Assembly: GCA_905331475.1 (NCBI GenBank)
Contig: CAJNYU010002424.1
Coordinates: 186,001 to 250,000 of the forward strand
DNA length: 64,000 nucleotides
Direction: 5' to 3'
DNA from: Rotaria socialis
Taxonomy: Eukaryota > Rotifera > Eurotatoria > Philodinida > Philodinidae
Part shown: positions 25,279 through 36,441 of the stretch, in pieces
How positions within the stretch are numbered: position 1 is the stretch's first letter
Layout of the letters: every line of letters begins with the position of its first letter
Notes under the pieces: model-generated
The model's database searches: none
Seen by the model: the letters and a program-made list of their open reading frames with translations, nothing else
Told to the model about the DNA's origin: nothing
Position numbers and translations under genes: made by a program

Positions 25279-28200
25279 TCAATAAATTGGCCGTTGTTGA
25301 TTATCGTTTGGGCGTAGTGCATCGTTGATACCGGCCGTTGCCACTTCACGTGCTGCTCCGCGAACAGTTTCACTGAAATACGATGATATTTTATTTTTCA
25401 GTTTTTATCTTTTCGTTAACTTCTATTACTTACTTGTTTACAAAAGCTGATTGAAATTCCTGTTGAGCTTGCTCAAGACTAGCGCCTGATAGTCTGTACA
25501 ATCGATGAACCTATAGAATAAAAATAAAAATAAAAATAGCATATAATTATCATTGATTGTCTTAAAATAATCTAAATAGCATAATCAAAAAATATGGAGC
25601 AAGTTTATTGCTATATCTAGAGGATGGCAGCTAGTCGTATACCCTAATCGTAAGAAGAACAGTTACAAGGGTTATCAATGACCATAAAACACCAAGAATG
25701 ATCATCATAATTCCGACCACTTTATTTGTTGACATTACACCAATTCGAGCAAAACCGCTACATTCAAAGAAAATATTCAGTACTGTTCGAAATAAACATA
25801 ATTTCTAAAGCTATTTGAGCGTTTTTAAAATAATTATTTTTCTCACCTTTATCATTAATAAACCATCGGCAAGAGCAAGCATAGCAAAGCATGCTGTAAC
25901 AATCATTACGATGAGACCAACTACAATTTTGCTTCCGCCACTCGTAAATAATTTAATCATCAATGTGAAGCCACTAGAAAAAATACACACATAGCAAAAT
26001 AGTTTCTTTTTTTAAAATTTAAAATCATTATTGATTAGTTAGTTTTAAGCAGTAGCAAGCAAACAGTTACAAAGCACCCACCACATGCCAGCAATTATTC
26101 CAATTGCAAAAAGAATAGTCTCAGCAATGAATAAAATATCCATGACGAAAAATATCATGAAATAAACAGAACTATCAGTTCTAAATTCAAGTAACACAGG
26201 AAGATATATTTATATAGCTCATTTATAAGAATAAGTTTTCAGTTGGTTTTTCTCTCCGTTCTCGAAAACAGATTCGTAATAATTGAATTGTTATAGCATA
26301 CTATGTGTGAAACTAAATTTGTCTTATTTACAAGAATAAATAAATATATATACAGTTTTAAAAAAGTGCAACTAAGCAGGTAAGATTAAGTGAAATAAAA
26401 ACATGCAAAGTGAAGATGTGCAAAGACAACAAAGAAAAAACTATTTTGAATATTATAAGCAGATAATCGAATTACTTTAACCCTTTTTAGAATGTTTGAT
26501 GCGCTTATGTAACGGATAATTGTTCAAATAGAAAAAAACATTTTGGGACTATGTTGCATATGCAACCTAGTGACCTGATATTTGCTATGTCAATCTACAG
26601 CTCGTACCACATATATATGATGATTTAGACTACCACGTAGACTTGTATATTGCTTTCAAGACTCAAATATAAGTACAATATTTAAGAAGCTTAGACCATT
26701 TATTAGACTCTGATAAATTCGTTTTGGTTTACAAGTTTATCTAAAACTGACAGCAAACTCAAAAAGAAAACAAAAATAATCACTTCAGTTGCTCAAATAT
26801 TTTCTCTGAGTGCTCGTGACTATCGTCATTATAGGAAACAGTCAAAATGCAGGATTTCTAAATTTTTGCTTCGGCATGATGTTACTTAGTAGGTATTTTA
26901 CTAAATATTCTCCATGAAAAATAGAATCAATCGATTCTTCAAACGGCGTCTTTTGTTTTTTCGAGATGAATCTCATTCTGAAATAGTTAAAGAATTGAAT
27001 CAATTCATCCGGTTATCTGCTTATTTTGTTTCATACGTTTGAAAATAGAATATATTACCATCCAAGATTGGCAACGCCAAAAAATTGTAATATTGTTATG
27101 ATGATTTGTATGAAGAAGATCAGAAAAAAGATCATAAAGCTCGATGCACTGTCTTCTCTAGATTCATTTCGAGAGAAAAAGAAAGATAAATTTTTAGTCG
27201 ATTTCAAAATATCCATCGGTAAGCATATCCATCGGTAAACATATCCATCGGTAAACATACCCATTCAAACAAAGTTGATTAGTTCAATTAAACTAAACAT
27301 TCTGCTTTTTTCCCTCTATTTTGTCTCATTATCAAAATCCTGCTACTTTTCATTCCATTTTACATTTAAATATTTATATATGTTGGAAAGAAAAAATATA
27401 TGAAATCTATTGTACGATAATTTCTAAGATATCATCCTTTTTTTGTTTACAAACATTCTATTTACTAGAGTTATTTCTAACCTGAATGCTCGATAAATTG
27501 GTCGAAACCAACAAACGTACGATGCCGGTACGAAAAGAACCAGATAAACAAGCGATAGACCAAATGTAGTTGCACCTTCCTTATCGACCGCTTTTTAAAA
27601 TGAAAGAAAATTAAGAATTTATACTTATATAAAAGAAAATCATATTTCACTAACAGAAATAAGATAATGCAGCAATCATATTCAAAAATAGTGTGACCGC
27701 ATAAGCTAAAACAAAATAAGCTGATTTCAAAAAGAGATAGAAAATATTTAAAAACACATACCCAACCATAAATAGTAGAGATATCGAACCCAGATTTGAA
27801 ATTGGCTTGGAATTTCAATACTTATATCCTGATAAAAACATGGTCCACATGGACATATTTTTGGTAATGGTGGAAAATTCTTTTCCCGTTCTAAATTAAA
27901 ATAGATTGCCATTTCAAAATCGAACATTATTAAATTTAATTAGTATTGTCTTTATAAATTTCTACGATAGTCTTCTCGAAAATAAATGAATTTTTGTTAG
28001 AAAAATTACGATTAAGATTAATCAGTGTGAGGTAGTGTTAGATATTATGATTCATTAACAGCAGCATAATTTATTTATTATTTCGCAGTGTGTTTTCTGT
28101 CAAAATTGTTTTTGATGTCTATCACATATTGCTTGAAAAATGTATTTTTCTCTATTTATTTTTTCGAAATTCTCGAAGGGTCTTGAGAGAAGCCAATTTG

Positions 28201-29418
28201 TTTTTGTATAAATAGATACTTCTATCAATAGACGATCAGTTTTTTCTTGAAGCTATTAAACTTGTTATTCTGTTTTACTATGAATAAAAAGCAAAAATTT
28301 AGCGCACCAAATCTAAATACAGTTTCAGATTGCCTTATGGACTATTTTCGATCTTTGTTTGTTCAATATCTTACGGAAGCTGGATGATATACAACTAGAG
28401 ATCGTATCACAATCTCTTTTCTATAGTCTAAATAGATTCTAAAAATTTCATTCGACTTGAACAAAATTGATCCACGGTTAATTTTTAATGAAACCGTTAA
28501 TAAAATAAACAGTTGCGTATACATTTCATTTTCATACAACTATAGTATTGAATCGTACATGTCATCTGCTATCAAATAAAACGAACAAAATAAAAATAAA
28601 AGATCATTAATATTTAATATAATGCAGTCAATATGAGAAAGATTTTGTTGCGAAGTTTTTAATGAAAATTTTTTACTCCTTTCGTTTATATTTATAATTT
28701 TCAATTTTTTTGCTAAACCAATTAACCTTTACGTAAACGAATTTGGCGTTGTTTTTCTTCTTTTTCTTTTATAGAAGTATATTGTTTTCTTACTTATCTC
28801 TCATCATGGTTTATATCACATGTAGAAACAAGAGGATTACTCATTCCTAACTCAATTAGTCATAATGTACATAAATAAAGCAACGAATGTAGAATTTTGA
28901 AAATATTATTGAGAATGTTTAAAAATTTACTTAAAATCTTTGTCGGATCTGTTGATGTTCGTTCACGTTCTGTGATTCGTTTTTCACGTTCAGCAAGTTC
29001 AGCTTGTTGTCGTTCTAGTTGACTAAGATCAATGCGAGTTGATGTTGGTTGTTGAGGAGGAGTAGGTGCTGTTGTAGGTGCCTGGTATTGTGGTGGTGGT
29101 GGTAACACAGCAGCAATATTCGGATGTTGTGGAGGTGCAGCTGCAACATACGGATATTGCGGAGGTATTTCGCGCTTAAAAAGAAAATAATAAATAAATG
29201 CTTCTATTCAATGTAAAAAATAACAACTAGAACATACTTGAACCGCTGTAGTTGTATTAGAAAACGGATTATAATCATTATGTGCTTGCTGATTTGGACT
29301 AGAAAATAAATAAATTGAAAAACTAGATAACGAAGAGATAAATTACAAACAAGGCTGCAGCTGTTGCTTGTCGAATTGATGAATCAGCAAATGGATTATA
29401 ATCATCATTATAATTCAT
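25279..29418 (-). CDS. SCAMP1: Secretory carrier-associated membrane protein (SCAMP)
   Basis: Minus-strand exons are 29351-29418, 29238-29298, 28931-29174, 27762-27890, 27655-27705, 27482-27590, 26082-26180, then one of two alternatives (25847-25973 or 25643-25757), 25434-25510 and 25279-25372. The product is 348 or 352 residues; human SCAMP1 is 338. Two NPF motifs (YNPFAD, YNPFSN), which bind EH-domain proteins, open the protein. A Pro-rich stretch and a charged coiled coil follow ([16 protein letters not shown]), then the family signature [12 protein letters not shown], four membrane helices with [11 protein letters not shown] between the second and third, and the tail [19 protein letters not shown]. 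SCAMPs act in vesicle recycling between Golgi, endosomes and plasma membrane. Two donors are of the GTTTGT/GTTAGT type, forced by phase. The symbol marks the family; which vertebrate paralogue is closest is not resolved. Confidence 0.95.
25643..25757 (-). other. SCAMP alternative exon B (fourth membrane helix)
   Basis: 115 bases encoding [15 protein letters not shown] and [15 protein letters not shown] through LLTIR. Entry needs a two-base carry-over and exit is phase 0, exactly as in exon A (25847-25973). VGIMMII is also how I remember this helix in human SCAMP1, so B is the closer match to the standard protein. Confidence 0.85.
25847..25973 (-). other. SCAMP alternative exon A (fourth membrane helix)
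   Basis: 127 bases encoding [19 protein letters not shown] and a helix ending LADGLLMIK, homologous in layout to exon B. Same entry and exit phase as B. Splicing A and B in series would hit a stop codon about a dozen codons into B, so they should be used as alternatives. Confidence 0.8.
26181..27481. other. Large SCAMP intron with a short tandem repeat
   Basis: 1,301 bases, AT-rich, with a 16-base tandem repeat at 27209-27264. No coding exon fits the SCAMP frame here and none is needed by the family alignment. Confidence 0.55.
27209..27264. repeat. 16-base tandem repeat, about 3.5 copies
   Basis: Unit ATATCCATCGGTAAAC, with the first copy ending GC instead of AC: 27209-27224, 27225-27240, 27241-27256, then a partial degenerate copy. 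Confidence 0.9.
27891..28930. other. Large SCAMP intron
   Basis: 1,040 bases between the coiled-coil exon and the first membrane exon. AT-rich, with no recognisable gene or repeat. Confidence 0.5.
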
Positions 29419-29666
29419 TTTGTATTCTTTTTCAATGAACTTTAGTAAATATGAGACAAATCTAAAACGAAATAACAAGATTTTTCATATTCTAGCGACT
29501 TCAATTCAAATATATATGATGAATAGAGCTTATCAAGTATATGTTGTTTTTTAGTAGGATTCGTAAAAATTATCAACCGCCATCTATATAATGAATAATG
29601 ATTGGTATTCATATCTGTGCATTCAGTAATTTTTTCATCTAAGTTTCATTTCTTATTCGAACAATT
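29419..29666. promoter_or_regulatory. Putative bidirectional promoter, SCAMP and RBMX2
   Basis: Only 248 bases separate the two divergent start codons, so both promoters must share this stretch unless there are further 5' exons. No TATA box stands out. Confidence 0.55.
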
Positions 29667-30311
29667 ATGAATTCTATAACGTAAGTTAATTTATTCAATG
29701 GAATTATTATTTTTTTCTTTAATTAAACTTTTCTCTTTGTTTATTTACAGTAAAGCACGTTTACTTAATCAATTAAATGAAAAAGAATTGCAAAGTGGTT
29801 CAGCTAATACCAATAAAAGTTGGCATCATGTTTATCGTGAGAGCGCATGGATTTATGTTGGCGGTCTAGATTTTAATTTAACTGAAGGAGATATTGTATG
29901 TGTGTTTTCTCAGTAAGGAAATTTTATTTTCAAAACAATTTTCAACTTTTTACCTTGGTTCGTTTATTTAGATGGGGTGAAATCGTTAATATGAATTTAT
30001 TACGCGATAAAAAGACTGGAAAATCAAAAGGTTTTGCATTCATCTGTTATGAAGATCAACGAAGTACAATCTTAGCTGTAGATAATTTCAATGGTGTTTC
30101 ACTAGCTGGTCGATCAATACGTGTCGATCACGTTAAAGATTATAAACCACCTAAAGAAAATGACAAAGATGATGATATTATCAAAACATTAAAAGAATTT
30201 GGTTGTGCTCCTGATGTTAAGTTGCCATCGTCTTCATCTTCATCGACACGACGAAAAGATGAAAAGACCTCGACACACATTAAACAAGAGCCGAAGCGAT
30301 TTAAAAAATAG
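29667..30311 (+). CDS. RBMX2: RBMX2/Ist3-like splicing factor with one RRM
   Basis: Three exons, 29667-29680, 29751-29912 and 29972-30311, give 171 residues. The first exon is only 14 bases (MNSI plus two bases), and the join restores [18 protein letters not shown], which matches the RBMX2 N terminus. The RRM (about residues 36-113) has RNP2 (WIYVGGL) and RNP1 (KSKGFAFI), and [14 protein letters not shown] is a family hallmark. The tail is short, Ser-rich and basic. The yeast homologue Ist3/Snu17 belongs to the pre-mRNA retention and splicing (RES) complex of activated spliceosomes. Human RBMX2 is about 322 residues, and the difference is a shorter low-complexity tail. An AATAAA lies 20 bases past the stop. 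Confidence 0.94.
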
Positions 30312-30915
30312 AATTATTTGTACATTTAAAAATAAAATTTATGTTTTTTTCTGCGTATTTGTTTCTTTTATCTGAATTCATAAAGAGGAAAAATAGTCTT
30401 TTAGTAAACATTTGTCTGCTAGAAAACAAAATATGTTAGCTTCTCCAGTAGGAGTATCTCATGATCACGAGTAGTGGAACAAAATCTCAATGACTAAGAA
30501 TAAAACTTTAACTATACTGGGAAACCGCGAAAAAATTTTTGAACTGAAGAATTAATGCAGTTTCCGATGAGGTAACCTGCTAAATGGATCTAGTTCCGAT
30601 CTAAAAAAAATGATTTCATACCTGGTCAGACCATTTTTCGACAAGAGATAAATTTATCAAACGTATCTCTGTCTGTTATTGTTGTTTTATACTGTCAACG
30701 AATCGCTGAGTAATTCGTACTACTCACTCATTCTACCTGACCTATATTTACTTTGATACATGTCTGAGTAATATTCTTGATTTATCAACTGTCGTGTTAA
30801 CTAAAGATGAGAACCTTCTCCTATTATTATGATATGTACCAATAGTAAAATTGAAATATATTCAATGATCAGTGACAATTTAATATTTTTGTAGAGAATA
30901 TAAATTAGCATTACA
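30312..30915. other. Spacer between RBMX2 and LYAR
   Basis: Holds the RBMX2 poly(A) signal and the LYAR 5' flank; no other feature seen. Confidence 0.55.
30331..30336 (+). terminator. Poly(A) signal AATAAA, RBMX2
   Basis: Canonical hexamer 20 bases downstream of the RBMX2 stop codon. Confidence 0.7.
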
Positions 30916-32031
30916 ATGGTTGTTTTTCATTGTGGTGGCTGTGGAGAAGCACTCAAAAAAAATCAAGTCGATAAGCACATAGCCAGTACATGTCGACGAG
31001 TATCATCACTTTCTTGTATCGATTGTGGAAAAGATTTTACGTATGACACAATCTAATAGAGTTTTCATTGTTCGGTTATCTTTTATTTTACTTTTTTAGT
31101 TGTGATTCATATAGAGAACATATAAGATGTGTTACAGAACAGGAAAAATATGGTGGTTCTAATTATGTAGCACCAACAAATATGAACAAAGGTGAAAAGA
31201 AACAAAATCAATGGTTTGAAATTGTTCAATCAGCTATTAATCTTAATTCGGGTAGTGCACAAGCAAAAATTATACTAAACAAACTTCAATACTATCCGAA
31301 TACACCACGAAAACGAGCAAAATTTATTGTGAGCGCTTCTTCAATGAGTATATAATTAAATCGTTTTTTCGAACTTTAGAATTTTGTTAACAACTCCATT
31401 AAAGGCTTTTCACCCCGTGTCGTCGAAGAAGTATGGTCTATACTAGAAACTTTATTACCAAAGGTATTTTTAATATGAACTATTTATTAATATATATTTA
31501 AAAAAACTAAAAGCTCGATATTATCTTTATTCATAGCCTGGGAATAATGAAAGCAATCAACCGAAAAAAGCTACTGCGGAAGATCAAGACCAAAATACAT
31601 CTGAAGTTCCAGTAAAAAAAGATACTGATACATCAAAACCGAAACGTAAAATCGATGAAGATAATGAAGAATCTTTAAAGAAACAAAAGACAAACGATGA
31701 AAACGAAGTTGTTCAAGATGATAGCAATCAAGCAGTACCATTGAATCCTCGCTTTGAATGGTATGATGAAATCAAACTTGTATTAAGCAAAGCAACTGAT
31801 CAAACGCTTACTTTGAATGCTTTAAAGAAAAAAGTAATTCTTTTAAATAAAACCTAAATCGTATCCAAAATAATATGTTGATTTCTTTTCTAGGTTTTCA
31901 AACGCTACAGAAAATTGAAGCCAAAACAAGAAAAAGAAGATGATTCTCTTTTTAAAAAGTTGGAAAAGAAAATTCAACGTGCGCCATTCATTCAACAAGT
32001 TGAAGAAAATGTGTATCGTTTATCTGAATAA
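30916..32031 (+). CDS. LYAR: LYAR-like nucleolar zinc-finger protein
   Basis: Five exons, 30916-31040, 31100-31328, 31380-31463, 31537-31833 and 31894-32031, give 290 residues. Two N-terminal C2HC-type fingers (CGGCGEALKKNQVDKH and CIDCGKDFTCDSYREH, residues 6-55) are the LYAR signature, including KYGG just after. TPRKRAKF followed by a short helix fits the conserved middle. Exon 4 is a charged Lys/Glu/Asp-rich nuclear-type linker. The C terminus (FEWYDEIKLVLSKA, LKKKVFKRYRKL) matches the LYAR C-terminal domain. LYAR is a nucleolar factor of rRNA processing and cell growth in mammals. Human LYAR is 379 residues; the linker is shorter here. Confidence 0.92.
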
Positions 32032-33401
32032 ATTGTTGTTTTGTGTTGCAAAACGTCGTTGTTATACTCGAAATGTCTCAGAAGTAGATGTGTTCTTGTA
32101 ATTTCTGAGATTTTTTTCGAGGTAAATAAACAAATGAAACTTCATTGTGATGTCTCTCAAATACTAATAAGAAGAAAACAGATTAAACAAAACTAAAAGG
32201 ACTTCATGCATGAGACTAACCAGTTGCATTTTATCTTTTTCAAATATGCAAAAATTTGGAGATCTAAGCAATCTTCCTATGATCATTTGACTTCAATGCG
32301 AGTGTGATAAATGAGTAGAAGAAAAAAAGGAAATTAAAATAGGATGACCTACACGTTACTTCGTTAAAACAATTTTACACAAATCAATATTTGAAACAGG
32401 AATGTACGAATCGATATAACTGGTTATCGTCATATAGTTTGAAATAATGTTGCATTCATTTTCAGGTTCCTCAAACAAAACTTGAAACCATTGAATCAAT
32501 ATTAAAATTTTGTGTTCTATTCGGGTATTGTTTCAAGGTTTGCTTTTGTCTAGATCTAATTTGATACGAGAACTATAGCCAGGCATTTTCATAAGTAGTT
32601 CTAAGGGTGAGATATTAGTGCAATACCTAATGAATGCAGTGCAAATAATTCAGCAAGTTGTATGCAATAGAGCTACATTTCGAATTGATCTTGATCATTT
32701 AACATCATCACTAATGTATCAAAATTTGACATTCAATAGAATCACAACTTAAGAAATATAACATTCAGTTAGCATATTAGATAATTATATAGAGTTATGG
32801 CTTATGTACGTATTTTACACGTAAATGGTAATAAATTTCAAAAAATCAGTCATAGTGTTGAATACAATCAGAAATCGCATTAAAAATCGTGAAGAACACC
32901 ATGTAGATCATGCATAACAGAAACACAGTGTATTGTAACAATATGGGTGTAGATGTGAGATGAGCTGTACCATAAAATAATTTCACTATATATTATTGAA
33001 GATACGTGTAAATCAATCAATACCAGATTAGTCGATTTCTTGATGATAGGACAAGCTCAAATCATCGATGAATATGAAAAGGATTTGCATATACTCATAG
33101 CGTTATTATGGTGATCGATCTAGACATAGAAGATATACATAGGCTCGAGTAAAAGCATTGGATTGGCTTTTATCACACTTTAAGCTAAGACATTGACCCC
33201 AATGTAGTATTGGAATCCATTTTCTTGTTAAAAACTGCCTAATACAAACGGCGCACTCATTGAAATATTAAACAGCAGTTTAATTTTATTCATATTCTTA
33301 AATAGTGTTAGTTCTAAGTGTTCATATTTTGTTTTGATAAAATGTCTTTTATTGTTTAATTAAAATTTTATCTGATTGCTGCCATTAGTCGTTGCTTGAT
33401 T
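32032..33401. other. Noncoding region between convergent LYAR and glucosyltransferase genes
   Basis: Contains the LYAR poly(A) signal (AATAAA, 32125-32130) and, for the opposite strand, TTTATT at 33348-33353. No exon chain or repeat is recognised. Confidence 0.55.
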
Positions 33402-36385
33402 TTATTTCTGTGGTACTTTGTTGATGACATCTGAAAAGGCTGCTATAATTTTCTTACGTTGATCTTCTGTGTAAGGTAGAACCCTATCGGGAGTTCTATA
33501 GAGAGGCGGAATCGAAAGATTGAAAGACTTCGCTGGATTCCACTCGCAGGTAGCGCACGGGAGTAAATCATCTAGAAAGACTGATTCTACTCCTAATAGA
33601 ATTTGAGCAACTGGCCAAGATACCTTAAGGCCGTACTTTGGAATACGATAGCAAGCAGGATATGTCTCTTCTAAATCACTCTGCATTGCATCTAAAGGCA
33701 GTTGTTGATGAAAACTACGCATGGCAGCTTCACATCCATGTTCGTCTCGCATTTTGCGGGAAATCTCCTGTGCTCTTGCCTTCACGTTAGCGTCCGAGAT
33801 GAAGTTGATGGCATCAACCAAATGTCTGGTATGAAGGGATCTCGCTGATAAAGCCGGTGGCCCAGCACCTGCTTTTTCTACAATATCACTCCAAAAGTAT
33901 TGGTCACCAAAAAAAGGGACGATGATAGTTGGTAAGCCCGCTCGAAGTCCAGTTGCTGTTGTACCAGCTCCACCGTGATGACAAACACCGGATACTAGAA
34001 CGAATGAAACAAAGATTTGATCTTAAAATGTAGAACAATTATAGTATCGATTGTTATCTGTGACCATTATCGTTTCGAACTTAAGCAACAATATTTTCTC
34101 CAAAATTGAATTGATTTGTAGTACAAGATGATATGATACAATCAGTTCGACACTCTTTATATAGTCAAATAGTTTGTGGTACTTTTCGATATTTATATTA
34201 ACTTTTAAATTTCTATAGTTGACTAATCATATTTGCCTGAATTGCCCGAATAAGCCTGTACACATGACTTAGCACTTCACTCTACTAAACAATATTTAGT
34301 AACCGACTCAGACAGTGATTTCTGTGATCTTTCAGCATTTAGGAAGGTATGCTTTTCAAAATGAGTCGAGCACAATAGCTTGGATAAAGACTTCTTATGT
34401 ATTCTATCCTATTTTGATAAACCATAGTATAATTTCTGAAATTGCGTATAGCATGCTCAAATTAATTTTTTACTTACCATATTGAAATAGCCAATCGTGC
34501 GGACAGTTGCCACATGGATGAATATTTTCGGGCACTTCAGTATCTGGTGCGATTAGTTTATCGCTGACTACCGCTCGTTTTCCAGTTATGTTAAGAGCTC
34601 TTATGATAGTTCTGAATAGTTTGCGTTCATCATGACCACTGATCGAGCCAAAGCCAATGTACAGTGGTGGATCACCACTGTCTAGAAAATCCATCAAACT
34701 ACGAGGTACTGGGTAGTCTGTTTTATCATAAAGAAAGAAAAACCCGCAAACGTCAATATTAGGACCCCAATCGTTTGGTTTTGGAACAAGTGAAGGTGAC
34801 CAGCAGTACGTATGCGGTACATCATTCATCATGCGGAGAGCCTGTTCACTGCTCAATGGAAGAAGGCCCAGTATGTTTTTACGAAAATCATTGACGATCC
34901 GATGCGAACCCGTCCACATCTAAAAAATGAATCAATGATCTATATTAATTATGGCAAGCATACGAAAATATTTTTTGTAACAGCGTAGAAAATTATAACT
35001 GAAAAAAAGTGGATATTCTGCTTACTTCAGTTTTGATCTTTTTAGTGTATTCTTTTTGGGCTGAAACGAAATTCATCCTTTCTTCATAGCAAAAAAACTG
35101 CCTCTTACATGTGATGTGCCAAACGTGGCAGAGAGTCATGTCCACTAAACGCTTTGGATGCTACATATCACTTTTATTTGTCTTATACTTAAATACGCTA
35201 ATTGGTAATCATTTTTGTAGCATTGCTACTTTCTGCCTTTTTACTTCACTATGTCGGTTTCACGAATTAATTTTCGAACTTATCACTATAGTAATAAGTA
35301 ATAACCCGTAATAGCAATTTAGCAGCTAGATACTAAAGATATAAAACTTATTTTGAAAGGCACCTTATGAGGATGTGCATACTTACCGTTCAAGTGTCCT
35401 TTTTTCAAAGAATATAAAGAGTTCAAACTTATGATCGTTTTCTAAATATCAGTTTGTCAAGTGCATATAAGTAAAAATTGATTACCACAATTTTTCAAAT
35501 AATAAACTACTAGGTATTTAGTACTGGGAGTTATTGTGATTTCGAATCATGCCAACTAAAACTTACATTAGAAATCACTATAACAAATATGAGATGCTTG
35601 ATTACTTTGTGTTATGATTATACTACAGTCAAAGTTATTTAGTCAATTACATTTATATTCTAATTTACTAAAGTGAAAGAAACTGATATATTTATGGCAT
35701 TTCCTTTTTGATTATCATTTCTTCTTGGTGTATATGAGAGTGGTTATTGCTATTGTATTAGTAAACAACAGATATATTATGCCTAGATGATACTTACGAA
35801 TCGTTCGACGCTCTGATATGATTCTGCTCTTCTTCGAGGGGATTCTTCTACTCTATATGCAGACCGAGCTAAAGGATGCGAAAAGTTGATTGTTTCTGAC
35901 CAGGGCATGGTGAAGACAATGTGAAGTGGAATGCGCAGTTTTTCGGCACAATGAATATGACCAAACGAAGGTGGATTCGCAATAATTGCATCAGCAAAGA
36001 ATCCATCATTCGTTACTTCATCTGGATCAATACACGAAGTCCATGTTGATTTGAGAATTTCACTGATAGCTTCATTATTTTCACCTATTGCACCATTCAA
36101 CACGGCACCAATAGTCGGGTAAATTCCACCACACGTAACCATATATTTCATGAGCTTCTGTGAGTCACCTCCGAGAGGAAAAAATTTGAGATCATTATTC
36201 GTAACTAAAGCACGGTGTTCATTATGCGTTGCAAATCGAACCCGATGTCCGAAATTTTGTAGCATCTGCCCATAAGCAATGAGCGGCTGAATATCACCAC
36301 GCGTTCCAACAAATTGCATAACAATATTCAACCGAGGAACATGTCTACTAGATGAAGATGAAGATGAATTTGAAGCCATAGTCAT
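33402..36385 (-). CDS. UGT80-like sterol 3-beta-glucosyltransferase (GT1)
   Basis: Three minus-strand exons, 35798-36385, 34478-34919 and 33402-33994, give 540 residues. After a Ser-rich start, QFVGTRGDIQPLIAYG with HRVRFATH is the family's N-terminal Rossmann signature. DAIIANPPSFGHIHCAEKL and PLHIVFTMPW follow. The sugar-nucleotide motif lies near residues 344-375 (SGVCHHGGAGTTATGLRAG, then PFFGDQYFW). This is the sterol glucosyltransferase (UGT80/ATG26-type) branch rather than the animal UGT branch: there is no signal peptide and no C-terminal membrane helix. Such enzymes move glucose from UDP-glucose to a sterol 3-hydroxyl or related lipid. The acceptor here is unknown. Introns are 483 and 878 bases, longer than most around it. 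Family members are common in plants, fungi and bacteria and uncommon in animals, so old horizontal transfer is plausible. The TATA box at 36435-36441 supports the start. Confidence 0.92.
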
Positions 36386-36434
36386 TGAGAAGGTAGAATA
36401 TGGATTATTGAGGCATTGATATAAAGACTCGGCC

Positions 36435-36441
36435 TTTTATA
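36435..36441 (-). promoter_or_regulatory. TATA box of the glucosyltransferase gene
   Basis: On the minus strand TATAAAAGGCC lies 50 bases before the ATG at 36385, a spacing that implies a 5' leader of about 20-25 bases. Confidence 0.6.

Noticed and set aside
25643..25973. Both SCAMP alternative exons spliced in series
   Set aside because: Exon A ends in phase 0 and exon B needs a two-base carry-over; joining them reads into a stop within about a dozen codons.
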